Shown piece by piece: positions 15,742-25,261 of a stretch of 64,000 nt of DNA. Source of the stretch: Prolixibacteraceae bacterium. Its GTDB lineage: Bacteria; Bacteroidota; Bacteroidia; Bacteroidales; Prolixibacteraceae. Positions within the stretch are counted from its first letter, which is position 1. Each line of letters opens with the position of its first letter. The translations under genes and the position numbers were made by a program. The DNA is taken from assembly GCA_947475715.1 (NCBI GenBank), contig CANJNY010000005.1, positions 34,654 through 98,653 on the forward strand, in the 5' to 3' direction. The notes beneath the pieces were generated by a model, which searched no databases, was not told where the DNA came from, and worked only from the letters and a program-made list of their open reading frames with translations.

Positions 15742-18162
15742 TTGAACACGATAAAATCAATACTCTCAGTTCTCTTTTGTTTTGGATTTCTGATGGTTTC
15801 TGCCCAGCAGGAGGGAGTTTTAAATGGATTCGTAAGGAACATTGATACGCAGGTCCCTATAGAAAATGTTATAATCCGGGTGGTCGGATCAGATTTTGGT
15901 GCGGTGACCGATAGTACCGGATTTTACCGGATTAGTAAACTTCCTGTAAAGGCCTGGACTATTGAAGCCTCTGCTTTTGGGTATAAAGGGGTTCAGAAAT
16001 TTGATATCCCGGTGACTACAGGAAACGCCTCGGAAGTAAATTTCGAATTGCAGGAATCGGCGAATGAATTGGCTCAGGTTGAGGTCAAGTCCAATTTTTT
16101 TAAACCTGCCGGTGCTGTAAATTCGATTCAGAGTCTGGGTATCAATGAAATTGCAAAATATCCCGGAGCAAATTTTGATATGGCAAAGGTCGTGCAATCA
16201 TTGCCCGGGGTTTCGGGATCGGTAGGATTTCGTAATGACATTATAATCAGAGGTGGAGCTCCAAATGAGAATGTTTATTTTCTGGATGGGATTGAAATAC
16301 CCTCGATCAATCATTTTGCAACCCAGGGTGCATCAGGTGGCCCCGTAGGTTTGCTCAATGTTTCGTTTATTGAGAGTGTGACGCTTCATACTTCGGCATT
16401 TCCTGCAAAATATGACAATCCGCTTTCCGGCGTTTTGGTTTTCAAGCAACGAACTGGTAATCCGCAGCGTGTTCAGAGTAATTTCAGGTTAAGCGCCAGT
16501 GAAGCAGCCCTTACAACAGAAGGTCCTCTGGGAAAGAAAGGGGGAGCCACTACGTTCATAGGCTCGGTGAGAAGGTCTTATTTAAAACTTATCTTTCAGT
16601 TAATTGATCTCCCCTTCATCCCCGACTATTGGGATTATCAATATAAAATTAGTCATAAGCCAAATACTAAAAATGAATTTAATTTTCTTGGAATAGGGGC
16701 CATAGATAATTTTACTTTCATCAAGCCAAAGGATCTTACCCTTGAAAAGATGGCCATACTCGATCAGATTCCACTTAACAGTCAACAATCAAATACGGTT
16801 GGGGCATCGTGGCGTCACGCAATGGATAAGGGATATTTTTTATTGGCTTTGAGTGATAACCGATTATTTAATACTGCAAGTAAATATCAGTCTAATGCAG
16901 CACAAAATGAAAGTAATCAAATTCTTCGTTACAGCTCCCTTGAGGAGGAGACACGGCTCAAGATGGATGTTAATCATTCAGCGGGCTCCTGGCAGAGTAG
17001 TTTTGGAACAGTATTGATCTATTCCAATTATTCCAATTCAACTTTTCAGCGAAGGGCAGGCTATAAGGCAGATTTTTCATCCAGCCTTCAGTTTTTTCGC
17101 TATGGAGCATTTTTCCAAATCAACAGAAGGGCATTTGATAATAAACTTTTACTAACCGCAGGAAGCCGTGTCGATGGAAACAGCTTCACGCAAAACGGCG
17201 ATAAGGTACTAAATACATTTGCTCCAAGAGTTGCTGTAACTTACAATATAACTCCCGAATTTAATACCAGTTTTTCTTTGGGACGCTATTACAAAATACT
17301 TCCCTATACGATACTTGGCTATCAGGAGAATGATCAGTATGTAAACAGGAAAAATGATTATACGCAGTCGGATCATGTGGTAACAGGCTTTGAATGGCTT
17401 CCCTCCAATTCGATTCGGATTACCCTCGAAGGATTTTATAAGCGATACAACTCTTATCCTGTTTCGGTAAATAATGAGATCTCTTTGGCTAACTTGGGCG
17501 GCGATTTTGGGGTATTGGGAAATGAAAGAGTTTCGAGCAACGGCAGAGGAAAAACTTATGGAGCCGAATTTATGTTACAAAAGAGACTTACGAGCCATAT
17601 TTACGGAATACTGGCCTATACCTACTATTACAGTCTGTTTACAGGCAGTGATCCAACTAAATATATACCTTCTGCATGGGATAACCGTCAGTTGGTTTCA
17701 TTCACAGGAGGGTATAAGTTTGCGAAAAACTGGGAACTAGGTTTGCGTTTTCGCTATCAGGGGAAAACACCCTCAACACCATACGATCTATTCAAAAGTC
17801 TCGAGAATTATCCATTTACAAATCAGCCGGTGCTAGATTATGGGAAAATTAATTCGGAACGGCTTTCAGCTTTCAATGCAGCGGATCTTCGAATCGACAA
17901 GAAATGGAATTTCAAACACGCTACTCTTGATCTTTTCATGGATATTCAAAATTTTTATAACAGTAAAAACCCTATTCAGCCGGGGTTAACCTTAAAACGA
18001 AATCCAGACAATTCGATTGCGACCACAGCAGGTGTACCGTATAATCCGGGCACCTATGGAAATCCTAGTGACCGGAATAACAGGCAGTCTGCTATTCCGG
18101 TGATACTGCCAAATACAAGTGGCTCTATATTGCCCAGTATGGGATTTGTAATTGAATTCTAA
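15742..18162 (+). CDS. TonB-dependent outer-membrane receptor
   Basis: 806 residues from a TTG start; no in-frame ATG precedes it before a stop at 15712. A signal peptide (ILSVLFCFGFLMVSAQQ) is followed by a CarboxypepD_reg-like beta-sandwich (residues ~25-115; LNGFVRNIDTQVPIENVIIRV), a plug domain with VVQSLPGVSGSVGF and IIIRGGAPNENVYFLDGIEIP, then a 22-strand barrel ending MGFVIEF with a terminal Phe. Such receptors import siderophores, cobalamin or glycans with TonB energy. No SusD partner is adjacent, so this is not a classical Sus pair. It converges on the Omp85-like gene with a 10-bp gap. Confidence 0.9.
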   Translation: MNTIKSILSVLFCFGFLMVSAQQEGVLNGFVRNIDTQVPIENVIIRVVGSDFGAVTDSTGFYRISKLPVKAWTIEASAFGYKGVQKFDIPVTTGNASEVNFELQESANELAQVEVKSNFFKPAGAVNSIQSLGINEIAKYPGANFDMAKVVQSLPGVSGSVGFRNDIIIRGGAPNENVYFLDGIEIPSINHFATQGASGGPVGLLNVSFIESVTLHTSAFPAKYDNPLSGVLVFKQRTGNPQRVQSNFRLSASEAALTTEGPLGKKGGATTFIGSVRRSYLKLIFQLIDLPFIPDYWDYQYKISHKPNTKNEFNFLGIGAIDNFTFIKPKDLTLEKMAILDQIPLNSQQSNTVGASWRHAMDKGYFLLALSDNRLFNTASKYQSNAAQNESNQILRYSSLEEETRLKMDVNHSAGSWQSSFGTVLIYSNYSNSTFQRRAGYKADFSSSLQFFRYGAFFQINRRAFDNKLLLTAGSRVDGNSFTQNGDKVLNTFAPRVAVTYNITPEFNTSFSLGRYYKILPYTILGYQENDQYVNRKNDYTQSDHVVTGFEWLPSNSIRITLEGFYKRYNSYPVSVNNEISLANLGGDFGVLGNERVSSNGRGKTYGAEFMLQKRLTSHIYGILAYTYYYSLFTGSDPTKYIPSAWDNRQLVSFTGGYKFAKNWELGLRFRYQGKTPSTPYDLFKSLENYPFTNQPVLDYGKINSERLSAFNAADLRIDKKWNFKHATLDLFMDIQNFYNSKNPIQPGLTLKRNPDNSIATTAGVPYNPGTYGNPSDRNNRQSAIPVILPNTSGSILPSMGFVIEF

Positions 18163-18172
18163 TCACTCCCCA

Positions 18173-19528
18173 CTAAAAGAGATAGTTTAAACCGATGTAA
18201 ACTCCTGAATCGCCATCTTGTTTATTTGTTGCGATCCCATAATCCATCGCGATAATAAAGTTGTAATTCATAACAAGGCGTAATCCTGCACCGTAACTTG
18301 AATGGAGTTTTTCTGCCCCTTTGTTAAAATATTCAGAACTCACTACCGAGGAGGGTAGTTGCAGATTAGAAATATCTATTTTTTTTGTCACCTGGCCAAA
18401 ATCGACAAAAGAGTTGGCCGCTAAGTAGAAATTTTGCCGGATCATCTTAAACCGGTAGAATTTATATCTTAATTCCAGGTTTCCAAGAATATAGCCATCT
18501 CCAACAACTCTGTTCCTGCGTACTCCCCGCAGATTTTTAGCTCCGCCCAATCCGGTTGATGACGATCCCGTCATAACCGAGGAAACTATTTGTGGTTGAT
18601 AATAATACGGAACATGGCCACTAAGAGTTTGCTGCCAGTTCACCCTGTAGCCGAATGAAAGATCATCCTTAATGAGGGTAAAGTATTGCCGGTGAGTAAA
18701 TGAAAACTTTGAAAAACCGCTTTCAGCACCTAAAAATTGAGGCGCAGTGACGATTACAGCCTCTGTCCAAACCCCCTTCATCGGGTTGGGTTGGTTATCG
18801 CGGGTATCGTAAACAATTCCAGCCTTAATTTCGGGAATAAACCCTCCATTGGCCTCTTCTTTCGGGATTAATTTCCAATCGATATATTTTTCATAGAGGC
18901 CGGGTTTGTCATTAACAGGTGGTAACTTATCGGCACTACTTAATCCTTTGTTTAATTTATTGATATCAACCGATGCAGTGCGATAGTTCAGCAGATTAAC
19001 TCCAAAGATCCAGCCAAACTTCGATCCGGTAAATTTACCCTGTAAATCGGTTTTAAAACGGAATAACTTCTGCTGATATTTATAGAACATCCGGGTTTTA
19101 TAGTCTGCACTGGTTTGTTTTTCCCAACTCTTGTTTAATACCGATTCATATCCATTAAATCCATAAAAGTCATAAGCCTCATCGGGTAAATAACTCAGGT
19201 CTGTGGTTACGTGGATTCCGGGAAGCAGAGATTCTGAATCGTAATAAAAGCGGTAGATTCCGCTCCCTTTGGTGAAGTGGGAGATTTCGAAATAGAGCGA
19301 GTGTTTGTATTTGGGAAATGCACTTCCGTCACCAAAGTTATAGAAATTAACTGCTGCTCCGTACTGAAATCCCTGGTCGGTATCAAAGGTAATTGTGGGT
19401 ATTGCCCCAAAGTTCCAGCCGGTTTTAGTCCCGACAGAATCGGATTTTTCTTTAACCTCTTTTGCTGTCAATAAGTGGGGGATACCCAGTGAGAATAAGC
19501 AAACAAGTAGGATTAATCTGTTTTTCAT
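18173..19528 (-). CDS. BamA/TamA-type (Omp85) outer-membrane barrel protein
   Basis: 451 residues with a signal peptide (LILLVCLFSLGIPHLLTAK). There are no POTRA repeats; the protein is essentially a surface-antigen D15 barrel. The Omp85 hallmark loop is visible as NLRGVRRNR in LGGAKNLRGVRRNRVVGDG, followed by barrel strands (LELRYKFYRFKM) and a terminal YIGLNYLF ending in Phe. POTRA-less members exist in Bacteroidota; they are annotated as BamA/TamA family outer-membrane proteins but are not thought to be the essential BamA. Its substrate is unknown. Divergent from nfo. Confidence 0.85.
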   Translation of the reverse strand: MKNRLILLVCLFSLGIPHLLTAKEVKEKSDSVGTKTGWNFGAIPTITFDTDQGFQYGAAVNFYNFGDGSAFPKYKHSLYFEISHFTKGSGIYRFYYDSESLLPGIHVTTDLSYLPDEAYDFYGFNGYESVLNKSWEKQTSADYKTRMFYKYQQKLFRFKTDLQGKFTGSKFGWIFGVNLLNYRTASVDINKLNKGLSSADKLPPVNDKPGLYEKYIDWKLIPKEEANGGFIPEIKAGIVYDTRDNQPNPMKGVWTEAVIVTAPQFLGAESGFSKFSFTHRQYFTLIKDDLSFGYRVNWQQTLSGHVPYYYQPQIVSSVMTGSSSTGLGGAKNLRGVRRNRVVGDGYILGNLELRYKFYRFKMIRQNFYLAANSFVDFGQVTKKIDISNLQLPSSVVSSEYFNKGAEKLHSSYGAGLRLVMNYNFIIAMDYGIATNKQDGDSGVYIGLNYLF

Positions 19529-19699
19529 ATTATTAGTTTTGTTTGGGTTAATTTATCTTGCGAATGTAATTATTTTTCAAACTATTTATATGATGCTAAA
19601 GATAGTTTGGTCTTCTAATCGTTTTTTATTTCCATATTTGTGGTAATTTAGTTTATGCTTGAAATTAATTTATTTTAATCAACTATAATCAATTTTCAG

Positions 19700-20542
19700 A
19701 TGAAATATATCGGTGCACATGTAAGTGCTGGCGGAGGAGTCGAGAATGCTCCATTAAATGCAAAAGAGATTGGTGCGCAAGCTTTTGCGTTATTTACAAA
19801 AAATCAAAAACAATGGAATGCATCACCATTAACTGATAAAAGTATTGCAGCCTTTAAAAAGAATTGTTCTGATCATGGGTTTCTTCCCGAGATGATTCTG
19901 CCTCATGACAGTTATTTGATAAATCTTGGGCATCCTGAACAGGAAGGTCTTTCCAAGTCGAGGGAAGCATTTAATGACGAGATGACCCGTTGCGAACAAT
20001 TGGGGCTTAAGATGTTGAACTTTCATCCGGGTAGTCACCTAAATAAAATTACACCCTCTGAATGTTTGAGACGCATCGCAGAATCAATTAATATCGCCCT
20101 GGATGTAACAACGGGTGTGATCGCTGTAATAGAGAATACGGCAGGGCAGGGGACTAATATGGGATTTGCATTTGATCAGATTGCAGAGATTATCAGTCAG
20201 GTTGAGGATAAAACGAGGGTTGGCGTATGTATTGATACCTGCCATACCTTTACAGCAGGGTATGATTTACGCACCAAAGAGGTTTTTGAGCAGACTTTTG
20301 GCAAATTCAGTGAAATTATTGGATGGAATTACCTTCGGGCTATTCATTTAAATGATTCGAAAAAGGAACTTGCCACGCGGGTTGACAGGCACCATAGCGT
20401 TGGTCAGGGTTTCATCGGAATGGAACTTTTTGAATTGATCATGAACGATTCTCACTTTGATAACATGCCTATAATCCTCGAAACTCCTGATGATACCATT
20501 TGGGCAGAGGAGATCCGTTTATTATATTCCTTAATTAGATAG
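19700..20542 (+). CDS. nfo: deoxyribonuclease IV (endonuclease IV)
   Basis: 280 residues, the usual length. It cleaves DNA 5' to abasic sites in base excision repair. The TIM-barrel fold with three zinc sites is recognisable from [17 protein letters not shown] at the N-terminus, LNFHPGSHL, the Glu in [13 protein letters not shown], the signature [42 protein letters not shown] and the C-terminal PIILETPD. All metal ligand positions appear intact. It is transcribed alone. Confidence 0.97.
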   Translation: MKYIGAHVSAGGGVENAPLNAKEIGAQAFALFTKNQKQWNASPLTDKSIAAFKKNCSDHGFLPEMILPHDSYLINLGHPEQEGLSKSREAFNDEMTRCEQLGLKMLNFHPGSHLNKITPSECLRRIAESINIALDVTTGVIAVIENTAGQGTNMGFAFDQIAEIISQVEDKTRVGVCIDTCHTFTAGYDLRTKEVFEQTFGKFSEIIGWNYLRAIHLNDSKKELATRVDRHHSVGQGFIGMELFELIMNDSHFDNMPIILETPDDTIWAEEIRLLYSLIR

Positions 20543-20738
20543 TTTTAGGTCAGATTTTTTTAATTGAATAATAAAAAGATTATATTTGTAAGGCAATAGA
20601 CAGAGAAAAGTTCAACCTCCGGACTTTGGTGTGATTCATAGTGTGCAATTTATAGTTGTTTCGGAATTAATTTGAATTAGTCTTTAGTCTATTCTGAAAT
20701 TTTATATCCAGGGCAGTATTATTTAATTAAAAATAATT

Positions 20739-21266
20739 ATGAATGATTATTTTTCTCCGGAAGAGATCCGGACCTTAATGAGCAGGTGTGAGTCTGATCG
20801 GCAGCGCATTATTCTTTTCCTGCTTTATAATTATGGTTTAACGGTTGAAGAAGCTTTGGAGATTAAATCGGGGCAATTCATGAAAAAGCCTGATTATCTG
20901 CTTTTTAATTTTACCCGGAAGTTGACAGGTAAGTCTCATACGTATAAAATTCAGTATGAAAATTACCGGTTATTTTATAAGGTATTGAGTAAATTGCAGG
21001 ATCAGGAAACCGTTTTACATAAGGATAGGCACCTTCCAATTTCAGATACTATTCTTCGCAAAGATCTTTTTGATCTGGCTGTGATCATGAATAGAAAGAT
21101 TACCTCCGCTCAATTATTTGAAAGCCATCTGTATTGGCTTTTTAAGAAGGGAGTTAGTTTTGCTCAGGGCGTTGAAGAGTACGGGCTGGCACTTTCGGGT
21201 AAGCCATTTAAGATCTGGGAAAGTGCAATGCTTTCCGGAAGATTATGGCCTTTTTTACTCGAGTAA
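20739..21266 (+). CDS. tyrosine-recombinase-like protein, probably catalytically inactive
   Basis: 175 residues. The N-terminal half resembles the start of a tyrosine-recombinase catalytic domain: FSPEEIRTLMSRC, then RQRIILFLLYNYGLTVEEALEIKSGQF. In active enzymes this last region reads GLRxSEAL-x-L with the first catalytic Arg; here it is Thr. The central Lys-bearing hairpin is partly recognisable (FNFTRKLTGKSHTYKI) but no H-x-x-R box or C-terminal Tyr motif is found, and an N-terminal core-binding domain is absent. So it is either a degenerate recombinase with a DNA-binding role or a convergent fold. A -7-like TATATTTG lies at 20581. Ends at a strong terminator. Confidence 0.5.
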   Translation: MNDYFSPEEIRTLMSRCESDRQRIILFLLYNYGLTVEEALEIKSGQFMKKPDYLLFNFTRKLTGKSHTYKIQYENYRLFYKVLSKLQDQETVLHKDRHLPISDTILRKDLFDLAVIMNRKITSAQLFESHLYWLFKKGVSFAQGVEEYGLALSGKPFKIWESAMLSGRLWPFLLE

Positions 21267-21323
21267 TATTTTCGATTATAGTTATTGAAATGATTTATTA
21301 GGCTTTGACAATTAATTTATTTT

Positions 21324-21380
21324 ATAAACTTTCATGCCAACAGGGGCTGTTGTTTCACCCCCGTTGTTATGAAAGTTTAT
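21324..21380. terminator. bidirectional terminator
   Basis: Outer arms ATAAACTTTCAT and ATGAAAGTTTAT pair perfectly, with an inner GGGG/CCCC-containing stem. The hairpin separates the recombinase-like gene from the convergent esterase gene and overlaps the latter's stop codon at 21377. Confidence 0.75.
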
Positions 21381-22816
21381 TTTGTTTTGCCTGGTCGTGT
21401 ATCGGTTCTAAAAGGATTGGCGGGTAGTCCTTCCGAATTATATAAGTTCAGGTCGTCGGGATTGTCAGCCCATCCATAGCGCACAGCGGAGGGATTATCC
21501 ACGGCCTCATTGGTTAACATCACCTGATTGTTGCCGACCTGGGTGGCCTTAGCCCATTTGAATTCACCATCCTTTGACGCGATAGTAAATCCGTTGATAT
21601 AGCCATATTTATCGGTTATTTTAAGTCCTTTACCTACATGATCGAACGTGATCAGGATTTTGTTATTCTCACTTTTCATACTCTGATAGGTTGGACCTGT
21701 GTATATTAGGTTTTCTCCATAAGCAATTTTTCGTGCGGCAAGTGAGAGTCTGTATCCTACGGTTTGTTTATCCGTTGGATGGATGTCAATGGCATCGCCA
21801 ACATCAATAATGGTGGCCATTCCTGTATTTTCGAGTTTCAGGGTTTGGGTTTGTGCCTCACGTAATTCTGCCCATTCGCTTTCTGCCGGTTCTGCAACGG
21901 CTTTCTTGAAATTGGCGAGTTGAACAAACAGGAACGGAAAATTCCCCTCGCCCCATTTGGTACGCCAATCTTTAATCAGATTAGAAAAAACCCGCTTGTA
22001 TTGTTGTGCCCGTGATGCATTCGATTCTCCCTGGTACCATATTGCACCTTTTATTCCGTATGGGATAATAGGATATAGCATCCCGTTGTAGAGTAGCGTA
22101 GGGTAATCGTTTGGATTAACTTTTGTTACATTATCTACAGCCTTAAGCTTTCCGAGCAGCTCTGAGAAGTCGGGATCTGCTGCAATTGCCTCAGGGCTCA
22201 TCCAGGTTTCGGCTACTGTTCCGCCCCAGGAGGTATGGATTATTCCAATTGGAATATTCAGTTTTTCATAGAGGTTTCTTGCGAAGAAATAACCCACTGC
22301 CGAGAAATCGGCAACCGTCTGAGGCGAGCACTCCCACCACTCACCCTCCTCGAGGTTCTCCTGTGGCTCCTTGGATACTCTTTTTTTAACCGTAAATGAC
22401 CGGATGTTTTTATAGTTGGCTGAAGCGATCTCTTGGGCAGAATTTTTTGCAGAGGATACTTTAAATTCCATATTCGATTGCCCTGAGCATACCCACACCT
22501 CTCCAATCATGACATTCCCAAAGGTATGGAGATCTTTCCCTTTTACGGTCATCTTAAAAGGGCCCCCATAATTCATTTTCGGGAGATCAACCCTCCACTT
22601 TCCGTTTTTTCCGGACCGGGTACTTACCACATTTTTATCCAGGGTGACTGTCACCTTCTCTCCCGGTGAGGCCCAGCCCCAAACAGGTATTGCAATTCCC
22701 TGTTGTAGCACCATGTTGCAATTGAAAAATGGCGGGAGTGAAACTTCTGAAAATCCTGACAGTGAACTAATCAGCATGAGAACCAGAAGCGATCTTTTCA
22801 GAACATTAATTTTCAT
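21377..22816 (-). CDS. secreted sialate O-acetylesterase family protein
   Basis: 479 residues with a signal peptide (LLVLMLISSLSGFSEV). The SGNH-hydrolase nucleophile lies in VWVCSGQSNMEF, a conserved Gly/Asn region follows, WYQGESNASRAQQYKRVF forms the second family block and the acid/base pair is in DAIDIHPTDK. Enzymes of this group remove O-acetyl esters from sialic acid or from plant polysaccharides; in Bacteroidota they are frequent in glycan utilisation. No polysaccharide locus surrounds it, though a CE7 esterase lies 14 kb away. The substrate should be treated as an O-acetyl glycan of unknown identity. Confidence 0.88.
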   Translation of the reverse strand: MKINVLKRSLLVLMLISSLSGFSEVSLPPFFNCNMVLQQGIAIPVWGWASPGEKVTVTLDKNVVSTRSGKNGKWRVDLPKMNYGGPFKMTVKGKDLHTFGNVMIGEVWVCSGQSNMEFKVSSAKNSAQEIASANYKNIRSFTVKKRVSKEPQENLEEGEWWECSPQTVADFSAVGYFFARNLYEKLNIPIGIIHTSWGGTVAETWMSPEAIAADPDFSELLGKLKAVDNVTKVNPNDYPTLLYNGMLYPIIPYGIKGAIWYQGESNASRAQQYKRVFSNLIKDWRTKWGEGNFPFLFVQLANFKKAVAEPAESEWAELREAQTQTLKLENTGMATIIDVGDAIDIHPTDKQTVGYRLSLAARKIAYGENLIYTGPTYQSMKSENNKILITFDHVGKGLKITDKYGYINGFTIASKDGEFKWAKATQVGNNQVMLTNEAVDNPSAVRYGWADNPDDLNLYNSEGLPANPFRTDTRPGKTK

Positions 22817-22872
22817 TTTTAGCTTTTGTTTTAGTTAATAGAACGAGTTGAATGGTGATATTTGTTGATGTA

Positions 22873-23679
22873 TTATGATTCAAAATTAATAAGTGGAAGG
22901 TGAATTGTGCCTGTCAGATATGTGACTGCCTGACCTGAAATCAGTACCCGATCTTCCGCAAGTTGACATGCAAGATAACCTCCCCTTGCTGAAAGCTGGC
23001 GAGCTTCAAACTTGGTTTTATCCATCCGGCGAGCCCAAAATGGGACCAGTGAGGTGTGTGCAGATCCCGTTACCGGATCTTCGTTGACGCCAACCCTGGG
23101 TGCAAAAAAACGCGATACAAAATCACAGTCATATCCGGGGGCCGTAATTATTATACCGCGAGCCTCAATTTTTTTAAGTTTTCCGAAATCGGGTGCGATC
23201 TCCTCAATATCTTCCTGTGACAGGTAATATAGAAGGTAGTCCGTTTTCCCTTTCCAGATTTCAAGTGGTCTCTTTCCTAATGACTCAAAAAGGTGTTCGG
23301 GTGGCAAGGCGGGGGCCACCGGATCGATGGGGAAATTTAATGTAAGCCAATCTTTAGTTCTTGTGACTTCAAGAATTCCGCTGTAAATTGATTCGAAAAC
23401 TAATCTGTTCCCCTTAAAATGGAGATGGTTAAAGAGTACATGTGCTGCTGCAAGGGTTGCATGTCCGCACAGCTCAACCTCTGCCAAAGGGGTAAACCAT
23501 CTGATCTGGAAATTGTGATCACCCTTTTTCACGAAGGCTGTTTCGGAAAGGTTATTCTCTGCGGCAATCTGTTGAAGCAAATCGTCCGAAAGCCAGTGAT
23601 CCAGGGGACACACCGCAGCCGGATTGCCGCCAAATAGTTGGTCAGTAAATGCATCGACCTGATAAATCTGGATGATCAT
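22873..23679 (-). CDS. PhzF-family isomerase/epimerase-like protein
   Basis: 268 residues with the duplicated diaminopimelate-epimerase-like fold of PhzF. Visible blocks: IYQVDAFTDQLFGGNPAAVCPL at the N-terminus, the catalytic Glu in NNLSETAFV near residue 46, ELCGHATLAAAHVLF, and the C-terminal NEDPVTGSAHTSLVPFWA. PhzF isomerises a dihydro-hydroxyanthranilate in phenazine synthesis, but homologues are widespread where no phenazine genes exist, as here, so the physiological substrate is unknown. It is monocistronic and divergent from the creatininase-like gene. Confidence 0.9.
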   Translation of the reverse strand: MIIQIYQVDAFTDQLFGGNPAAVCPLDHWLSDDLLQQIAAENNLSETAFVKKGDHNFQIRWFTPLAEVELCGHATLAAAHVLFNHLHFKGNRLVFESIYSGILEVTRTKDWLTLNFPIDPVAPALPPEHLFESLGKRPLEIWKGKTDYLLYYLSQEDIEEIAPDFGKLKKIEARGIIITAPGYDCDFVSRFFAPRVGVNEDPVTGSAHTSLVPFWARRMDKTKFEARQLSARGGYLACQLAEDRVLISGQAVTYLTGTIHLPLINFES

Positions 23680-23802
23680 AATAAGGGTTGGATACGATTA
23701 TCGTGAGTATGATTATTCAAAGATAATATATCGGATGAGAAATTCAATGGGGTTGTTTCTCTCTTAGTTTTATTATTTTTATGTTTTCAAAAAACTATAT
23801 AT

Positions 23803-24576
23803 ATGCGATCTTATATTCTGAATGAAACAAACTGGAAATCTGTTAAGCAAATTGATTTCCAGGTAGCTGTATTACCATGGGGAGCCACAGAGGCTCATAA
23901 TTATCATCTGCCGTACGGAACCGATAATATTATTGCCGAACGTATTTCGGCCAAAGCAACTGCCCTGGCTTGTGATCGTGGAGGGAGGGTTATCGTTCTG
24001 CCGGCTATTCCTTTTGGTGTAAATACCGGACAACCCGATGTGAAACTCGACATGAACCTGAATCCAGGTACTCAGATGATGATTTTAAAGGATCTGATTA
24101 CCGTTTTAAATCGTCAGGGCATTCGTAAATTTGTCATTCTTAATGCGCACGGTGGTAACGATTTCAGACAGATGATCCGGGAATTGAATCTGCTTTTTCC
24201 TGAAATGTTTATTTGTCAGGTCCATTGGTTTAAAATTCCGGGGGCGCAGGAGATTTTTGAGGATATGGGTGAACATGCAGGCGAGGTTGAGACCAGTTTT
24301 ATGATGTATTTAACACCGGAGCTTGTCCTTCCATTAGTAGAGGCGGGTGATGGTAAGGCACGCATTTTTAGTATTGAAGCTCTTAACCAGGGTTGGGCAT
24401 GGGCCGAACGGCAGTGGACAAGGGTGACCAAAGATACAGGTATTGGAAATCCGGCTCTTGCGACATCCGAAAAAGGGGAGGCTTTTTTTAAGGTAGTTAC
24501 CGAAAAAATTGGTGATTTTCTCTATGAGCTCGCTATTTCGAATCCTGCGGAACTTTATAAAGATAAGGAGGTCTGA
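23803..24576 (+). CDS. creatininase-family amidohydrolase
   Basis: 257 residues. The binuclear metal site is visible: Glu/His in PWGATEAHNYHLPYGTDN near residue 30, His in ILNAHGGNDFRQ and Glu in GEHAGEVETSFM. The family includes creatininase, the formamide hydrolase ArfB and the mycofactocin peptidase MftE. Nothing nearby points to creatine, riboflavin/F420 or mycofactocin metabolism, so only the hydrolase family is supported. It stands alone, and the minus-strand ncRNA terminates 130 bp beyond its stop. Confidence 0.85.
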   Translation: MRSYILNETNWKSVKQIDFQVAVLPWGATEAHNYHLPYGTDNIIAERISAKATALACDRGGRVIVLPAIPFGVNTGQPDVKLDMNLNPGTQMMILKDLITVLNRQGIRKFVILNAHGGNDFRQMIRELNLLFPEMFICQVHWFKIPGAQEIFEDMGEHAGEVETSFMMYLTPELVLPLVEAGDGKARIFSIEALNQGWAWAERQWTRVTKDTGIGNPALATSEKGEAFFKVVTEKIGDFLYELAISNPAELYKDKEV

Positions 24577-24705
24577 TCATCTTCTAGTTTCTGAATAAGC
24601 AATTTGTTATTCAAAATTAATACTTAAGACTTTTAAAATTGATCATGAACCAGTTATCGACCCTTTAGTGTGGTCGGGACGAAGAGGGTAAAATTCAGGG
24701 ATGCA

Positions 24706-24748
24706 TAAAAACACAAATGGGAACTACTCTTTCAAGTTGTTCCCATTT
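24706..24748 (-). terminator. intrinsic terminator of the ncRNA
   Basis: On the minus strand arms AAATGGGAAC and GTTCCCATTT (10 bp, perfect) close a 14-nt loop and are followed by GTGTTTTTA. This is a well-formed Rho-independent terminator not attached to any protein gene on that strand. Confidence 0.75.
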
Positions 24749-25256
24749 CGTCGCTCATGAATTGCTTCATTTGTGGCGTCAGGCTACTGTTATGATGGCT
24801 GGCTGCAATTTGATCTTCATTCTGCTTGCGCATAGTGTTGATTAATCCTGCAACCCATCGCTTTCAGATTCTGCTGTTTAAGGCATTATCTTCGGGCTGT
24901 CCCTTCGGTTTTCCTTGCGGTTAACCTTCCCGGACGGAGTGTTTTGAGCATACAGGGCGGTTCCTCTCTTTCGATTGGTTCTTTATCTGCATGGATAGTA
25001 CTGGCTTTTCAGTTTTCCTCTTCCCCGAGTTATTATAAATGACTTTCGCCTTTTTTTTATTCGGTCTTAAACTCAACCTTCTAATGAACGACTGGCGTTA
25101 TTTCCGGTTGATTGTTCGATCGGATCACCTCCTTTCGTCCAACCTCTGACCCTTCCGTTGTGCAAACCCGAAGGTTTGAATGATCCGCTTCTATACTCAG
25201 CTAAGAGTCTCTCCCCGTCTCCACTACTTCAGAGTAACCTTTTATCGCTTACCTGA
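24706..25256 (-). ncRNA. candidate structured non-coding RNA, about 550 nt, family not recognised
   Basis: The ~1-kb gap 24577-25569 has no supported protein gene. On the minus strand a promoter (25262-25293) and an intrinsic terminator (24706-24748) frame a GC-richer segment, near 48% GC in the line I counted against visibly AT-rich flanks. Foldable elements all favour the minus strand: a 7-bp stem CGGATCA/TGATCCG (25181-25187 with 25121-25127) enclosing a CAAACC-UUCG-GGUUUG hairpin (25163-25178); UCAACC/GGUUGA; UGC-GCAA-GCA (24823-24832); and several GAAA loops. It lacks RNase P core motifs (GAGGAAAGUCC), tmRNA ends and a tag ORF. Exact ends are inferred. A 51-codon TTG-start ORF inside (25076-24921) is Lys/Arg-rich but unsupported. 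Confidence 0.55.
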
Positions 25257-25261
25257 TAGAT

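Noticed and set aside
24950..24975. T-box-like string GAGAGGAACCGCC in the ncRNA
   Set aside because: It matches the T-box motif only partly, no stem I specifier loop is evident, no gene follows downstream on that strand, and T-boxes are not expected in Bacteroidota.
24921..25076. 51-codon Lys/Arg-rich ORF (TTG start, minus strand) inside the ncRNA region
   Set aside because: It has no ATG, no family signature, and lies across segments that can form RNA stems. Retained as a point to test rather than a gene.
25121..25140. GGATCACCTCCTTTC on the plus strand looks like the 3' end of a 16S rRNA gene
   Set aside because: Nothing upstream resembles 16S helix 45 or its neighbours, and part of the segment is explained by an RNA stem with 25181-25187 on the opposite strand. 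It is kept only as a possible 16S-complementary site in the ncRNA.
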